A program made the position numbers and the translations under genes. From Ipomoea triloba (Eukaryota; Streptophyta; Magnoliopsida; Solanales; Convolvulaceae), in assembly GCF_003576645.1 (NCBI RefSeq), contig NC_044917.1, positions 13,501,550 to 13,565,549 of the forward strand: 64,000 nt of DNA, in the 5' to 3' direction. The notes under the pieces are model-generated. The model was not told where the DNA came from. It made no database searches and saw only the letters and a program-made list of their open reading frames with translations. Shown in pieces: positions 24,847-35,518 of this stretch (its first letter is position 1; every line of letters starts with the position of its first letter).

Positions 24847-24879
<33 letters not shown>

Positions 24880-25053
24880 NNNNNNNNNNNNNNNNNNNNN
24901 NNNNNNNNNNNNNNNNNNNNNNNNNNNNNNNNNNNNNNNNNNNNNNNNNNNNNNNNNNNNNNNNNNNNNNNNNNNNNNNNNNNNNNNNNNNNNNNNNNNN
25001 NNNNNNNNNNNNNNNNNNNNNNNNNNNNNNNNNNNNNNNNNNNNNTTTTTTTT

Positions 25054-25086
<33 letters not shown>

Positions 25087-27072
25087 TGATTCCTATGGGT
25101 TTGTTTTACCTTTTTGTGATTTATGATGAATCAAAACGCTATTTGGAAGGTGTTCTCCTCCTGCAGTGCTTCCTGTGGTCTGGTGGGAATGAAATTATGG
25201 AGAAATGACAAGAAATTGGGGGGTATTGACACATTTTGTCATGTGGATGTAATTCTTTTGCACATGGGAACATTACCCAAGCAGAAATTGAATGTCTAGA
25301 CCACTCCAACATAGTTGTATACTTGCTCTTGCACCAATCTGCCACAGTTGTGTTTAATATTCTATATACAATTTTTCTTGCTCCTGACTAGGATCAGTAT
25401 ATCTAGATAATGCCTTACTATGTTGCCTGGGGCCATAGGACTTAAATTTCCTGGATGGTAATGAACAAATTGGAAGACCTATTCCTCTGCCTCTTAATTT
25501 TGGTCTGCCTGTTAACAGCTGTTTATTTTCGTTTAACCTTGCGATACTTCTTTTATCTGTAAATTTGTTACTTAATTTTATACAAATTGTTCTTATGCAG
25601 GTATTGAAATCCCTAAATATGTGGACACTGTCACTCCCCAATATAAGCCCAAGTTTGATGCCCTGGTAAGATGATTATTGATATTTGACTGAGATTCATG
25701 TTTTGATGATTACTACTGTTGTCATCCCCTTTTGGAGTAATACTAATTACTAAGTAATGAGAAATGTTTGCTTATTTAGAGACTGTTTGGTACTTAGGTA
25801 ATTCCAGGGAATGTGTTTGTAGAGAACAACTTTATTCTGAAAATTATTAAACATGTTTAGTGTTACCATGGAAATATAACAATTAAATTTCTTGGAAAGT
25901 TATTTCAAGCATTTGGTATGGTTAAATTTTCTAAGGAATTTTTCTTTAGTTTGAAATACACCCTTGCCACATGCAGGCAAACAAAAGAATTACTGTCACT
26001 AACTTATTATACTGACATAAGTATGCACTTGTGCTGATCTTCTTGTTGCATGGTGTGCCTCTAAAATTTCTTCTAAATGATTTTTTGAAACATCAATTTC
26101 TTTCCTTTCCCCCCTCGTAATTATTGGCTTTGTGAGATCAACTTATGGTGATAGAAAAATAAGATACCTACAGATGAAGAATTCCAGTCCTGGGAGCCTT
26201 GTATTGGTACCAATGTACCATGCGACTGGTTGTGTGTCAATAATCTTTAAAAAAAACCATAACATTTGAAAGCTTTGTTTTTGAGCTTGACTGTTACTGG
26301 TGTAACATTATTGTGTACGGAAGGTTATACAAATTTAGTGAAGTTTACCTGCTCCTTTAGTTTTAGGTTATCACAATTTGTATTTAGTGTTATTTATGAG
26401 ATAGGTAAGTAATTGGGTAAATTCTTCATATTCCTAACTACCTAGGAAAAAGAATCCGCTCCCTAGGTCAAAGCCCGCGCCAAGCATGGGAATAACTTTC
26501 CCACATTTTCAATTGCCAGGAAAGTTTGAACTTTCCCGGCTACCAAACGGCCTCTTAATGAAACTTGACAAGATTATTTTTTAATTCTAGAAATGAGTAA
26601 AGAAAACTCATTTTCTGTTCAATCTAAAAGCATACAAATGCTATTTGCTAAGCAAAAGATTTTCAAGATATGAGCAGATGACCACAAAAACTACCTCCAA
26701 ATATAATTATAATAGCAAGTTACCAAGAAGAGCATTAAAGTTGTGTTAACTAATAATCTAGTTGTCTTTGTTGTAGGTGGTAGAGCTGAAAGAAGCTGAG
26801 CAGAAATCTCTCAAGGAGTCTGAAAGACTAGAAAAAGAAATTGCAGATGTCCAAGAGTTGAAGGTGATGCAAATGTGCTTTTGGTGCTTCCATTCTTCCA
26901 AACCTGTCCCCTTTCCCCCCACTTCGTCTATGCATGTGGAGTGCTAATGTCTTTTTTTCTTGATTAACAGAAAAAACTCAGTACTATGACAGCAGAAGAA
27001 TACTTTGCTAAGCATCCAGAGTTAAAGAAGAAGTTCGACGATGAAATTCGTAATGATTACTGGGGTTACTAG
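23300..27072 (+). CDS. ATPQ: ATP synthase subunit d, mitochondrial
   Basis: There are five exons: 23300-23470, 24155-24236, 25601-25665, 26777-26863 and 26971-27072. All junctions are GT-AG and the frame gives 168 residues, the length I recall for Arabidopsis ATPQ. Subunit d belongs to the peripheral stalk of the mitochondrial F1Fo ATP synthase and helps hold the F1 head against rotation. Diagnostic segments are RTIDWEGMSRLLVSDEAR (residues ~17-34), LRRAFDEVNSQLQTKFSQ, EPEPIDWEYYRKGLGS, IEIPKYVDTVTPQYKPKFDA, and the helical VELKEAEQKSLKESERLEK ending in FDDEIRNDYWGY. There is no cleavable presequence, as usual for this subunit. Introns 2 and 3 carry MITEs and an assembly gap. The promoter, leader and intron 1 were copied upstream to the bL25m gene. 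Confidence 0.96.
24489..24726. mobile_element. Foldback MITE in ATPQ intron 2
   Basis: This 238-bp element is almost entirely an inverted repeat. The ends attattgcatgg and ccatgcaataat are perfect, followed by accatggtccacacagctgt and its complement. Internal gtacattatttttgtact phrases pair across the centre at about 24608. Confidence 0.88.
24880..25045. other. Assembly gap (166 N) between poly-T runs in ATPQ intron 2
   Basis: Unsequenced bases lie between T-runs. The flanks repeat each other: atgatgaatcaaaac[a/g]ctatttgg occurs at 24431 and 25122. A segment reading atgtggatgtaattctttt at right (about 25240) is inverted at left (about 24781). Confidence 0.95.
25779..26554. mobile_element. 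PIF/Harbinger-like MITE in ATPQ intron 3
   Basis: The 776-bp insert has ends GAGACTGTTTGGTACTTAGG and GGCTACCAAACGGCCTC, with TTA at 25776-25778 and 26555-26557. No transposase ORF is visible. Confidence 0.82.
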
Positions 27073-27389
27073 TCAACTTGATGTAGCTGCTTTATGGCCT
27101 TGGTGGACTTTAATTTGGTTCATCTTTGGTTTAGAAATAAAAGAGAACTAATTTGTTCCCCGTTCCATTTCACGGTTTGAGTTGAAGAATGCCAAATATA
27201 TTAACATGTTTTTGAGGTGTCATTGCATACTTTCTCTTAAGCAACCAAATATTTTCCAGTTAAAAATGGAATATGCAGTTTTAACAGTTATCTTATTCTT
27301 GATTCATTAGATCATTTTGAGGTTCTTCCTTGCATAATATTAACAGTTATCTTATTCTTCATTCATTAGACCATTTTAAGGAGAATTTA

Positions 27390-27668
27390 GAGCATTCTTA
27401 TCAATGGAGTTTTTGTAAGTGTGATTAGGAAAAAAAAAATGAGAGGAGAAAAAAAAAAACAAATAATATTTTAAAAACAAAAATAATAATAAAAAAAAGA
27501 AAAAAGTATGGTGGACGTGGTTGATGCGCCCGCAGTTGCGCAGACGCGAGATTTTCTTGGAGCTTGCAAAGTACCCTTTTACTGTTCCAATATATTGATT
27601 TTGCAGGCTGATCCCAAATCCTTCTCTCCATTTCTCTCCACTATTCCAACCTATTGATGTAGATGCTA
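27390..27668. mobile_element. Tourist-like MITE (GAGCAT termini)
   Basis: The ends GAGCATTCTTATCAATGG and CCTATTGATGTAGATGCTA lie between TTA at 27387-27389 and 27669-27671. It is related to the 42159-42450 element. It lies just downstream of ATPQ. Confidence 0.72.
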
Positions 27669-27671
27669 TTA

Positions 27672-28575
27672 CGGGGTGTAGGACTAGGACTAGGAGATTG
27701 AATTATGAAATGTTTGGTAAGCTTATTGCCCAATATAAAATTCTAGATATGAAATTAAGTTGTACACTGTTGTTGGGACCAAGTTTGTCTACTAAATCGT
27801 TGCAAACAATGCATGGATATTTGATTTCTGTAGCCATCTTGTCAAATATTAGAGTTTGGAAGTGGAAATGGACATTATATTTATATCTTAACACCACAAG
27901 GTGGTCGTGTCGAATGGAGTAGGTGTTTGTGAAATTCTCCCACCCTTTACCTAAGCAATAAATTCGATTTTCACAATTACGGAGCAACTCAATTACGAAG
28001 TGATCTTAGTAGTGGGTTAGAGTGGTTTCTCCATCTAGAAATAGGTTCTCTCCTTTCTCTCTAGATTTTCACAACTTTCTTGTTCTTTTTCCTTTACAGA
28101 TCAGTTTTCTGTCGGCAACCTCTATTCATTCTAGTGAATTTTCTTGTGGTTTCTCTGGTGGAAACTTATCCAGTGAAAAATCAGATAGCGTGATAAATCT
28201 GGCCGGCAGTTCAACTCCCTGACTGCTATCTAGTTTCTTGTGAGCTTCTCACTTGGAGGGTCATTGGGCTGAAAATTTGACCGCATTCCAGCTAGCGATC
28301 GTTTGGGTTCGTGGACGAGGAGACAACAGTGACCACCAGTCCGCTACAACCTAGGCCTAAGAAGGATTCAACTACCAACGTTGGGCTGGAACACTGTCTG
28401 TATTCCAGCTAGGTAAGGGCCAGGAGCTTTCCATTTTTGCTGTTTTTTTTTTATTCTTCTGTGGGCTGAGTCTAGAATGACCCTTCCATGGCTGAGTCTA
28501 GTATGACCTTTATGGCTGAGTCTAGCAAGGCCGCTTCCTATTGCTCAACCCAACACCTGAATGCCAGAGAAGGGT
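27672..28575. other. Unidentified repeat-like spacer
   Basis: No gene is supported. A short phrase, atggctgagtctag, recurs three times at 28460-28525. The stretch 28020-28440 (tctccatctagaaatagg..., ctggaacactgtctgtattcc) reads like a retroelement leader, but no domain or boundary could be established. Confidence 0.35.
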
Positions 28576-28587
28576 GCTGTTGGTGGC

Positions 28588-29056
28588 AAATTATACCGTG
28601 CACCACGTAGCTAAACGACGTAGTTTTGAGCATCGTAAATTAATCGTCCGTTTTTTTTAGAAATCATGTTTCCCGTTTCGGCCGGTTTCTGTATTTATGT
28701 TAATATTCTGTGTATTCTAGGCAATCATTCTGTGTATTCTAGGTAACCGTTCTGTGTATTCTAAGCAACCGTTATGTGTATTCATGTTAGTAACACATGT
28801 TGTGATGTGTTTGTGCATTCGAATGTTTAGGAGGATGAGTTCTGTGTATTGTGTGTCAATATTCTGTGTATTCTGGGCAAACATTCTGTGTATTCTAGGC
28901 AAACATTCTGTGTATTCTAAATAATGATTATGTGTATTATAGATAATGAATTCCCTGGAGTCATTCGCGTCCGCGTCCACTAACACCAAAACGACGTCAT
29001 TTTACGTACGTGGTGCACATTGCTATGTGCACCAGTGGTGCAGGGTATAACGATGG
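28588..29056. mobile_element. Mutator-like MITE with internal minisatellite
   Basis: The exact 12-bp flank GCTGTTGGTGGC occurs at 28576-28587 and 29057-29068. Inside, TTATACCGTGCACCACGTA and its approximate complement (TGGTGCA...GGGTATAA) form the ends. The interior 28697-28945 is a tandem array of ~22-bp units with the core ttctgtgtattctaggcaa. Confidence 0.72.
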
Positions 29057-29589
29057 GCTGTTGGTGGCTTTTGGTAGGGATGAACAAAATATTAGTTAAC
29101 TGATAACCGATAATTGAATCGACTGAAAAAATCAGTTATCGATCGGTTACGGTTATCATTACTAAAATTTTTTTCAGTTTTTTCGATTATTTTGCGGTTG
29201 TTTGTAAAAAAATTACGGTTATCACTATCGAATCGATTGTTTGTAACAGCCTCTGATCTTGATAGCTACTGATTCATCATATAATGTAAAGGCTGTAAAA
29301 ATAACTTTATTGGATTTGAGACTCTGAGCAGCTTACTTCAGGTCGACTGTTGCTTTCCATCTTTTTGTTATAGTCTCCTTCTTCGTTTTCTCCTATCAGC
29401 TGATTTTTTTTTTTTTTTTTTTTTTTTCTCCAAACAGCTTAGATTAAGTTCTATCTATCTATTTTATAATCAGTTGAACATAAACTGAAAACTTTGGCCT
29501 TGACTAAAGACAAAACTGAGGTGTCTATAAAGTCCTAACACAATGCATACATAATCAAAATCTAATAATACAACTATTCCTTAAAAAAA

Positions 29590-29960
29590 AAAACAGAGCT
29601 TATGCAATAACGTATAATGTCAAATGAAACTTTTGTAGAATTAAAATAATACTTTAGTGTTGCTATAATGACACTAGTGTGTGTGAAAAATGAAACTAAA
29701 AACAGAACTCATACAATGACATATATTGTCAAATGAACATGAAGTGTAATTAAAATTATATTTCAACGTTACTATAATTAAACTAGTGTGTGAAAATGAA
29801 ACAAAGAAAATAAAGCTCATGCATGCAATAACGTATATTATCAAATGAAACTATAGTATAATTAAACTGATACTTTAGTGTACGTGAAAAATGAAACTAA
29901 AAAATAGAGCAATATTGTTAAATGAAATTGAGGTGTAATTAAAATGATACAATATCGTTT
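29590..29960. repeat. Degenerate tandem repeat, about four units of ~95-110 bp
   Basis: Each unit carries, in order, agagct(c/t)atgcaataacgtat, gtcaaatgaaac, gtaattaaaat, ctagtgtgtg and gaaaaatgaaact. The last unit is shortened. Sequence on both sides is AT-rich with no gene. Confidence 0.75.
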
Positions 29961-30412
29961 TGCTTTATTTTCCAATACTGCTACATGGACCATGTCCCAC
30001 AATAAAATTTGCTTTGAACAAATCATTAGGTAATTTTAATTAGTAAAATCAATTAAAATACTTATCCAATTAATAAAATGATTAAAATAATTATCCAATA
30101 ATCAACCTCCAAATGAAGTCCAATAGCAAACATATCAACCCATTAATCATTATTAATTTTTCAATTTCTAGTTTTCTACAGACTACAGCAGCATATAATG
30201 GATGGCGAAAATATAAAGTGCAACTTTAGTATTGATCTCATTGTAATTAGATGTTAGATTGTGATGTGTTATTCAAACTACTCTTTCAAACAAGCAATAG
30301 CCTCTATTATGCAGGAATGTGTAAATCTTAAATCTTATCGACTCGATAAAACTTCTCCTACACATTATCTTCATAGCAACTTCATGTGAGTTAGGATTTG
30401 ACTGACTCATCG

Positions 30413-30524
30413 TAATGGGATTTTTGGTAAATAATTATTAATTGATTGAATTAGTAGATTAGCCTAGTAATGGGATTTTTGGTAAATAGTTATTAATTGA
30501 TTGAGTTAGTAGATTAGCCTAGTC
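30413..30524. repeat. Tandem duplication of ~56 bp
   Basis: Two adjacent units each contain taatgggatttttggtaaat, tattaattgattga and ttagtagattagcctag. Confidence 0.88.
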
Positions 30525-30957
30525 GATATCATTAGTGGATTGTAGAAAGATATTTAGTAAATTAGTTGTTAGTCAATAGCTGATTACATACAAAATGATT
30601 TTCTTGTAAAGCTGATTGAAAAAAGTTGCTTTGAGCACTTTTTTGAATTTTAACGTTTTGAAACAATAAGCTATTGCAAAAAGCTAATTAGTTAAACACT
30701 CATGTTGGCCAAATCAAATAGCTAATAATGATCAAACAAGTTAAAATTAGCTGATAAGCTAACTATGTTATCAAACATGGCCAATATGTATAAACCTTCC
30801 AAATGTGAGATCTGAGTTTTACTCTAAACAGATACAGAACCCTCTGTAAGCTCATATCTAAATTGATTACAAATTGAAGCCTCTAATCTCATCATCTCAG
30901 ACAATAATACCTTATGAAATTTGGGATACAAACAATGAAGATGTGGGTGGGTGCACA

Positions 30958-31348
30958 TTACACATTGAAAATTTGGAAGGAGTCCACCACAGTATTCAGT
31001 CTCTCTTTCATCTTCTCCCATCTCCTCTCATTCGCCCCGGTTGTCAATGTATAGAACTTACCTGCAGTTAAAATTTCGTTTTCAGTCGAAGTAGTACGTT
31101 TATACGTATGGGAACCAAAACCATTCTTCTTATCAACACATATATAGGTTTAACCCTAAACCTGAGGGCCCCTCACCCCTGCCCTAGGTGAGAGGATGTA
31201 AATCTCGAGATGTGCCTCAGTGACTGCTTTTTCCCCCAAGGCTGAGATCCTCCTCGATTGAGGATTCAAACCCGGGTATTTGCTGGGTCACTACACCCAC
31301 ACTCAACCTTTCGACCACTGAGGTGTGCCCTAGGGGCTTTTCAACAAC

Positions 31349-31388
<40 letters not shown>

Positions 31389-32016
31389 CATATGGTAGTT
31401 AATAAACAAAGGGATGCCATAATCTAGAGCCTGTTTGTTTGTATACACCAATTCAATGTGTGTGTATTTCCTCTTAGTTAGTTCCAAGAAAGCGGCCCTT
31501 AACCTCAGGGCTTTTAGGAGGTAAGTTGGAGATCTACTCGCTTTAACTTTCTTTTTTGTCCAGATTGGGTTGGTGTTAGTATGAGTGCTATAAGCGTATA
31601 TTTCATCAGTCAAATACCATTTTAACCCAATGATGGATGCAGTTAGTTTCTTACCATTGCCTATGCAGACTGTGCTGAGAGCATGGCGAGTGAAATTTGG
31701 TGCTTGCGCAACAAACTCAAACGTATAGTAGGCTTTCCCCTCTTCATCACGCTGTAACATCATAACCAACCAACCGAAAACTTTAATTTATAGACATTGA
31801 GCAAATGTAATTCTATGTATGGAGAATGCCGAATGGCATAAATTATATTGTGATAGAACATTGCAATTGTACTTGAATGTTGCATGGCACAGAGCTACTA
31901 TACACGCAAGCATTTGCCAAAAACTGAAGCATGTATATTTTGCGCTCTAATAACATGTTAGGATCAAGTGCCACCACATTTACTTCGCCCTTCACCGGCC
32001 TCAGCCCAACAATTCC

Positions 32017-32050
<34 letters not shown>

Positions 32051-34606
32051 NNNNNNNNNNNNNNNNNNNNNNNNNNNNNNNNNNNNNNNNNNNNNNNNNN
32101 NNNNNNNNNNNNNNNNNNNNNNNNNNNNNNNNNNNNNNNNNNNNNNNNNNNNNNNNNNNNNNNNNNNNNNNNNNNNNNNNNNNNNNNNNNNNNNNNNNNN
32201 NNNNNNNNNNNNNNNNNNNNNNNNNNNNNNNNNNNNNNNNNNNNNNNNNNNNNNNNNNNNNNNNNNNNNNNNNNNNNNNNNNNNNNNNNNNNNNNNNNNN
32301 NNNNNNNNNNNNCCCCCCCCCCACCTGCCAATCTTAACTGCATAGCTTTTGCTCTTGTTGGGACTAGAACCCAGCTATAGCTCTTAGCGAATGCGCAACT
32401 TTATTTTCTTATATTGCCACATTTTGGATAGGCAGGGTGCTGGACTTGGCCCTTCACGGGCCTCCACCAAACATAATAGATCATATATTTCAAGATCTGA
32501 CCTTAATTGTGACTAGTGAATTCAAAGATCTCAATCTATTGGAAATTAGTTGCATATACAGCAACATCCATCCCACTCAACAATACCAGTGGAAAAGTAG
32601 ATTAATCAATGTCAGGATATGCCAAGCACTTTGTGCTCAATTGGCACCTCTGTGGTTCTTCTTGAGAGAAGGTCACAGGATCGAACTCCGGTGGTGGGGT
32701 ATTGATTCTTTGGGTTACAACTGATACAGAAAGTATATTGAACAGATACTACACTCTAACAGTCGATAGTACTAAAAAAAAAATCAATGTCAGGATATCA
32801 TGTACCTCTTTCACCCCAATGAGTTTTGTTTTCTGAGAAGGTGAAGCCAAAACCTTTGTTATTAAAGTTTCAGCAACCTGAAAGAAATATTATTAAAAAA
32901 AAAAAAGTTAAAGAAAAAAAATTCATGATGACATTTATTTATTTATTTACTTATCAAAGTTCCAGAGATCAAAATTTGGTCCTTACTTCTTGTGCAGAAC
33001 CAAAGTCTCGAATGTCTTGTTTGGTAGTCGGGAACACATTTACACTCACACTTTCTAGTGGTTCAATAACGTCTTTGAAAACCTTGTCCTGACCTTCAAC
33101 AACTACTTCCTGGTCGGAAGAAAATAAACGAATTTAAGGATGTTCAGTAGATAATACTAAGATCTGGTGATAGAAGGGAGTAAGGGCAAACCTGCCACCC
33201 AAAGGGATAGACGAAAGAGTATCCATCCTTCTTGTCAGTGACTGGTAGAAATCCCTTCTTAGTTTCTGCAGCAACTGAGCCATATCAAAGGTGTACTCTT
33301 AGGATATCGGCCATTAAAATTTAAGAATCAATTCACTAAAATTGTATGGCATACTTATTGATCCATTATCTCAAATAAATGTGATAGAAAAACAAAATTT
33401 AATATCCCTGAAAGCAATGGGGTAGCAGTCATAAATCGTAACTGAAAGCTAATGGAGAAGAAGAGAGTAGATGATTGACGAAAGCCAAGAGATTCTAAAA
33501 ATATATAAGTATAAGAATGCTGATAAGGGTATACTTACACGATGTCTTAGTCTGCATAGAAATCAACAAGGGGCAAATAATTGCTCCCAAGGCAAGTAGT
33601 TGACGCCTTTGTGGTTGATCTGCAACGTGAATAAAGAAGCAACAAGAATTTATTAGTGAAGTAGAGATCGAGAAAGAAGTCGATGTGAATGAAGAAGAAA
33701 CTTTTGCCCTATTGGCTCATGACAGAAATATGCGTGCAAAAAGCAAAAATCCAACTCCGAAATTAACATGGCTTGAACATTTTTTCAGTGAATTATGATA
33801 ATAATTTATGCAGTATCCATTTCGAGGTTGTGTTCATGCAAACCAACCAAGCATTGTCACTACTAAAATTACACCAAATATGATAGAAGAAACATAACAA
33901 GGCCAAAATATCCCCATCGAGTAATGTGCCTTTTTAACTAACATTAATGCACCAATTGAATAGGGATTTTATCCGTGTTATAATCAAAGATTGGGAATGC
34001 ACATGGGCCAAACCACACTAAAAGATTGAGTCCAATCTAATAGCCATGACCTTATAAACCCATATGTTCTCTCTTATTTTATCAATGTGAGAGTCTTAAC
34101 AATCTGGAAATATTTAAACCATTTTATCCCTTACAATTGTACACAAGTTTGTAAATTTTCAAAAGGGATACCTGATGGATCCTTAGTTCATTTAAATAAG
34201 CATGCAATGCTCATGAATTGGAAGAGTGTGTGAACATGTGTATATATATATTGCTTCACCGACAATTCAAGTAACGAACGAACATGTGAGAACCAAGCTT
34301 AATTTAGCTTAGAAGTTTGATAGAGCGAGTATATGGAATGTAAAATAGGACCCGACCTGGGGAAGAGGAAGTTAAAGCCACAGGCACTTGCTCTGATCTG
34401 ACAAGGAAGGAAGCGTGCCTACGATTTTGGACATTTCTAAACAATCCTCCTAGCTGGTGCATTTCGATTACACGAAACATACATAATCTTGACAAATGTG
34501 ATAGCGAAGCAAACGCAAAGAGACAGAGAAAGAGAAGTAGAACCTGAGGGGATGCGCGGGGAAAGCACGAATGATGGATTGTTTGAAACTCTTGCAATGA
34601 CACCAT
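30958..34606 (-). CDS. PPL1: PsbP-like protein 1, chloroplast thylakoid lumen
   Basis: There are eight exons on the minus strand: 34544-34606, 34357-34453, 33539-33619, 33192-33274, 32987-33109, 32806-32877, 31655-31751 and 30958-31061. The joined frame is 239 codons. The N-terminus is a Ser/Arg-rich chloroplast transit peptide. RR at residues 58-59, then LLALGAIICPLLI and SFAAE, gives a bipartite lumen signal of twin-arginine type. The PsbP domain follows: KKDGYSFVYPFGWQ, EGQDKVFKDVIEPLESVSVN, YYTFEFVAQAPNFTRHAL and FYTLTTGANERRW. PPL1 in Arabidopsis is linked to repair of photodamaged photosystem II; that role is assigned by similarity. The 90-bp first intron has a weak donor and is a multiple of three, so reading through it would also keep the frame. 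Introns hold two SINEs and a poly-C gap. Confidence 0.92.
31147..31345 (-). mobile_element. tRNA-derived SINE in a PPL1 intron
   Basis: On the minus strand an A-box-like cctcagtggtcgaaagg precedes a B-box-like cgggtttgaatcctc, then gatttacatcctctc in the 3' part. This is the layout of plant Au-type SINEs. The ends are approximate. A (TA)n run adjoins it at 31350-31385. Confidence 0.8.
31350..31385. repeat. (TA)n microsatellite
   Basis: About 18 TA units within the PPL1 intron. Confidence 0.95.
32018..32322. other. Poly-C tract enclosing an assembly gap (N 32051-32312)
   Basis: 33 C residues, then 262 N, then 10 C, all within a PPL1 intron. The true content is unknown; the open frames of Pro or Gly across it are artefacts. 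Confidence 0.95.
32621..32782 (+). mobile_element. SINE insertion in a PPL1 intron with 16-bp target duplication
   Basis: It is flanked by the exact duplication ATCAATGTCAGGATAT (32605-32620 and 32783-32798) and ends in A9. It contains an A-box-like ctcaattggcacc and a B-box-like ggatcgaactcc. The 3' region (gaacagatactacac) matches the SINE at 18083. It is antisense to PPL1 and about 20 bp from an exon boundary. Confidence 0.93.
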
Positions 34607-35518
34607 TTCTCTTGCAGTCTTTTGAAATTAAGAAGAAGAAGAGTATAGTTGACACCACACCTCCAAAAATTTATACACAATTATGAATTATGCTATGCAC
34701 CAGAAAGATTCCTTTCTCACTAAAAGGAAACAAATTTCCCAATGTCAACAAATGCCCAGGAATCTATCCAACTTTAGCATTGATACATAACCAATATGGA
34801 TAATTGGATACAGCAAGTTCACTTTACATTTCAAGTTCATATATGTGTCTATATATACAATAAATTTGAATCAATTCTCTAGCTACAAGCTGAATGGGGA
34901 GAGCTTATTCACTCAAAAACCAGAAGCCATGGCTTTGGTAACAAATACCCAAAATAAATCACATTTTATAATTATATTTACTAAAGATTGAGAAGAAAGA
35001 TTAATTATTGATGTGCATTTGTCATATGATGTTTTAAAATGCAAAGTCCCTCCATTAGTGCTGACCAACATTACCCAAACTAGGTACAAGAAAACATTGG
35101 CCGGCGTTCAAGAATTACCTTGGCCTAGTCGCCGGCGGTGGAATTTTACGGCGAGTGAGCCTGCCACGTGTCCGGGGGTTCTGTTTCTCCTTTTTATCTT
35201 CTTCAGTTCTGGCTCGCTCGCACCACATCATCCAAATCTCCCTCCCTCTCTCTCACTATTATATCTCTTATTCTATCCATTCGTTAAGTGAAAAGACCAT
35301 AATAGCCCTGCCAAGTTGGCCTATCGCCCTCCTAATTTTGTCTTTTCATCCTCCCCCATTTATGAGGCTCCTCCTTTCATGCCCTGGACCGCGCCGCATC
35401 AGATCAAGAATTCATCCCTCCAAGTCCTAGAACCCCTGAGCTTAACCCTCAGCCCAGCCGCCGCCATTGCTTCTTCGCTGCACCGCTTTCTCTCTCTCTC
35501 ACGCACTTTACACCGAAA
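34607..35518. promoter_or_regulatory. Divergent intergenic region between PPL1 and the PPR gene
   Basis: About 0.9 kb separates the two start codons on opposite strands. It includes a CT-rich stretch (ctccctccctctctctcac, about 35240) that looks like the PPR leader, and gccacgtgtcc (35163), a G-box-type CACGTG core. No other promoter element is convincing. Confidence 0.5.

Noticed and set aside
24776..25126. Phe-rich ORF across the poly-T gap
   Set aside because: It is an artefact of poly-T and N bases in an ATPQ intron.
31931..32380. Pro-rich and Gly-rich ORFs across the poly-C gap
   Set aside because: They are artefacts of homopolymer and N bases within a PPL1 intron.
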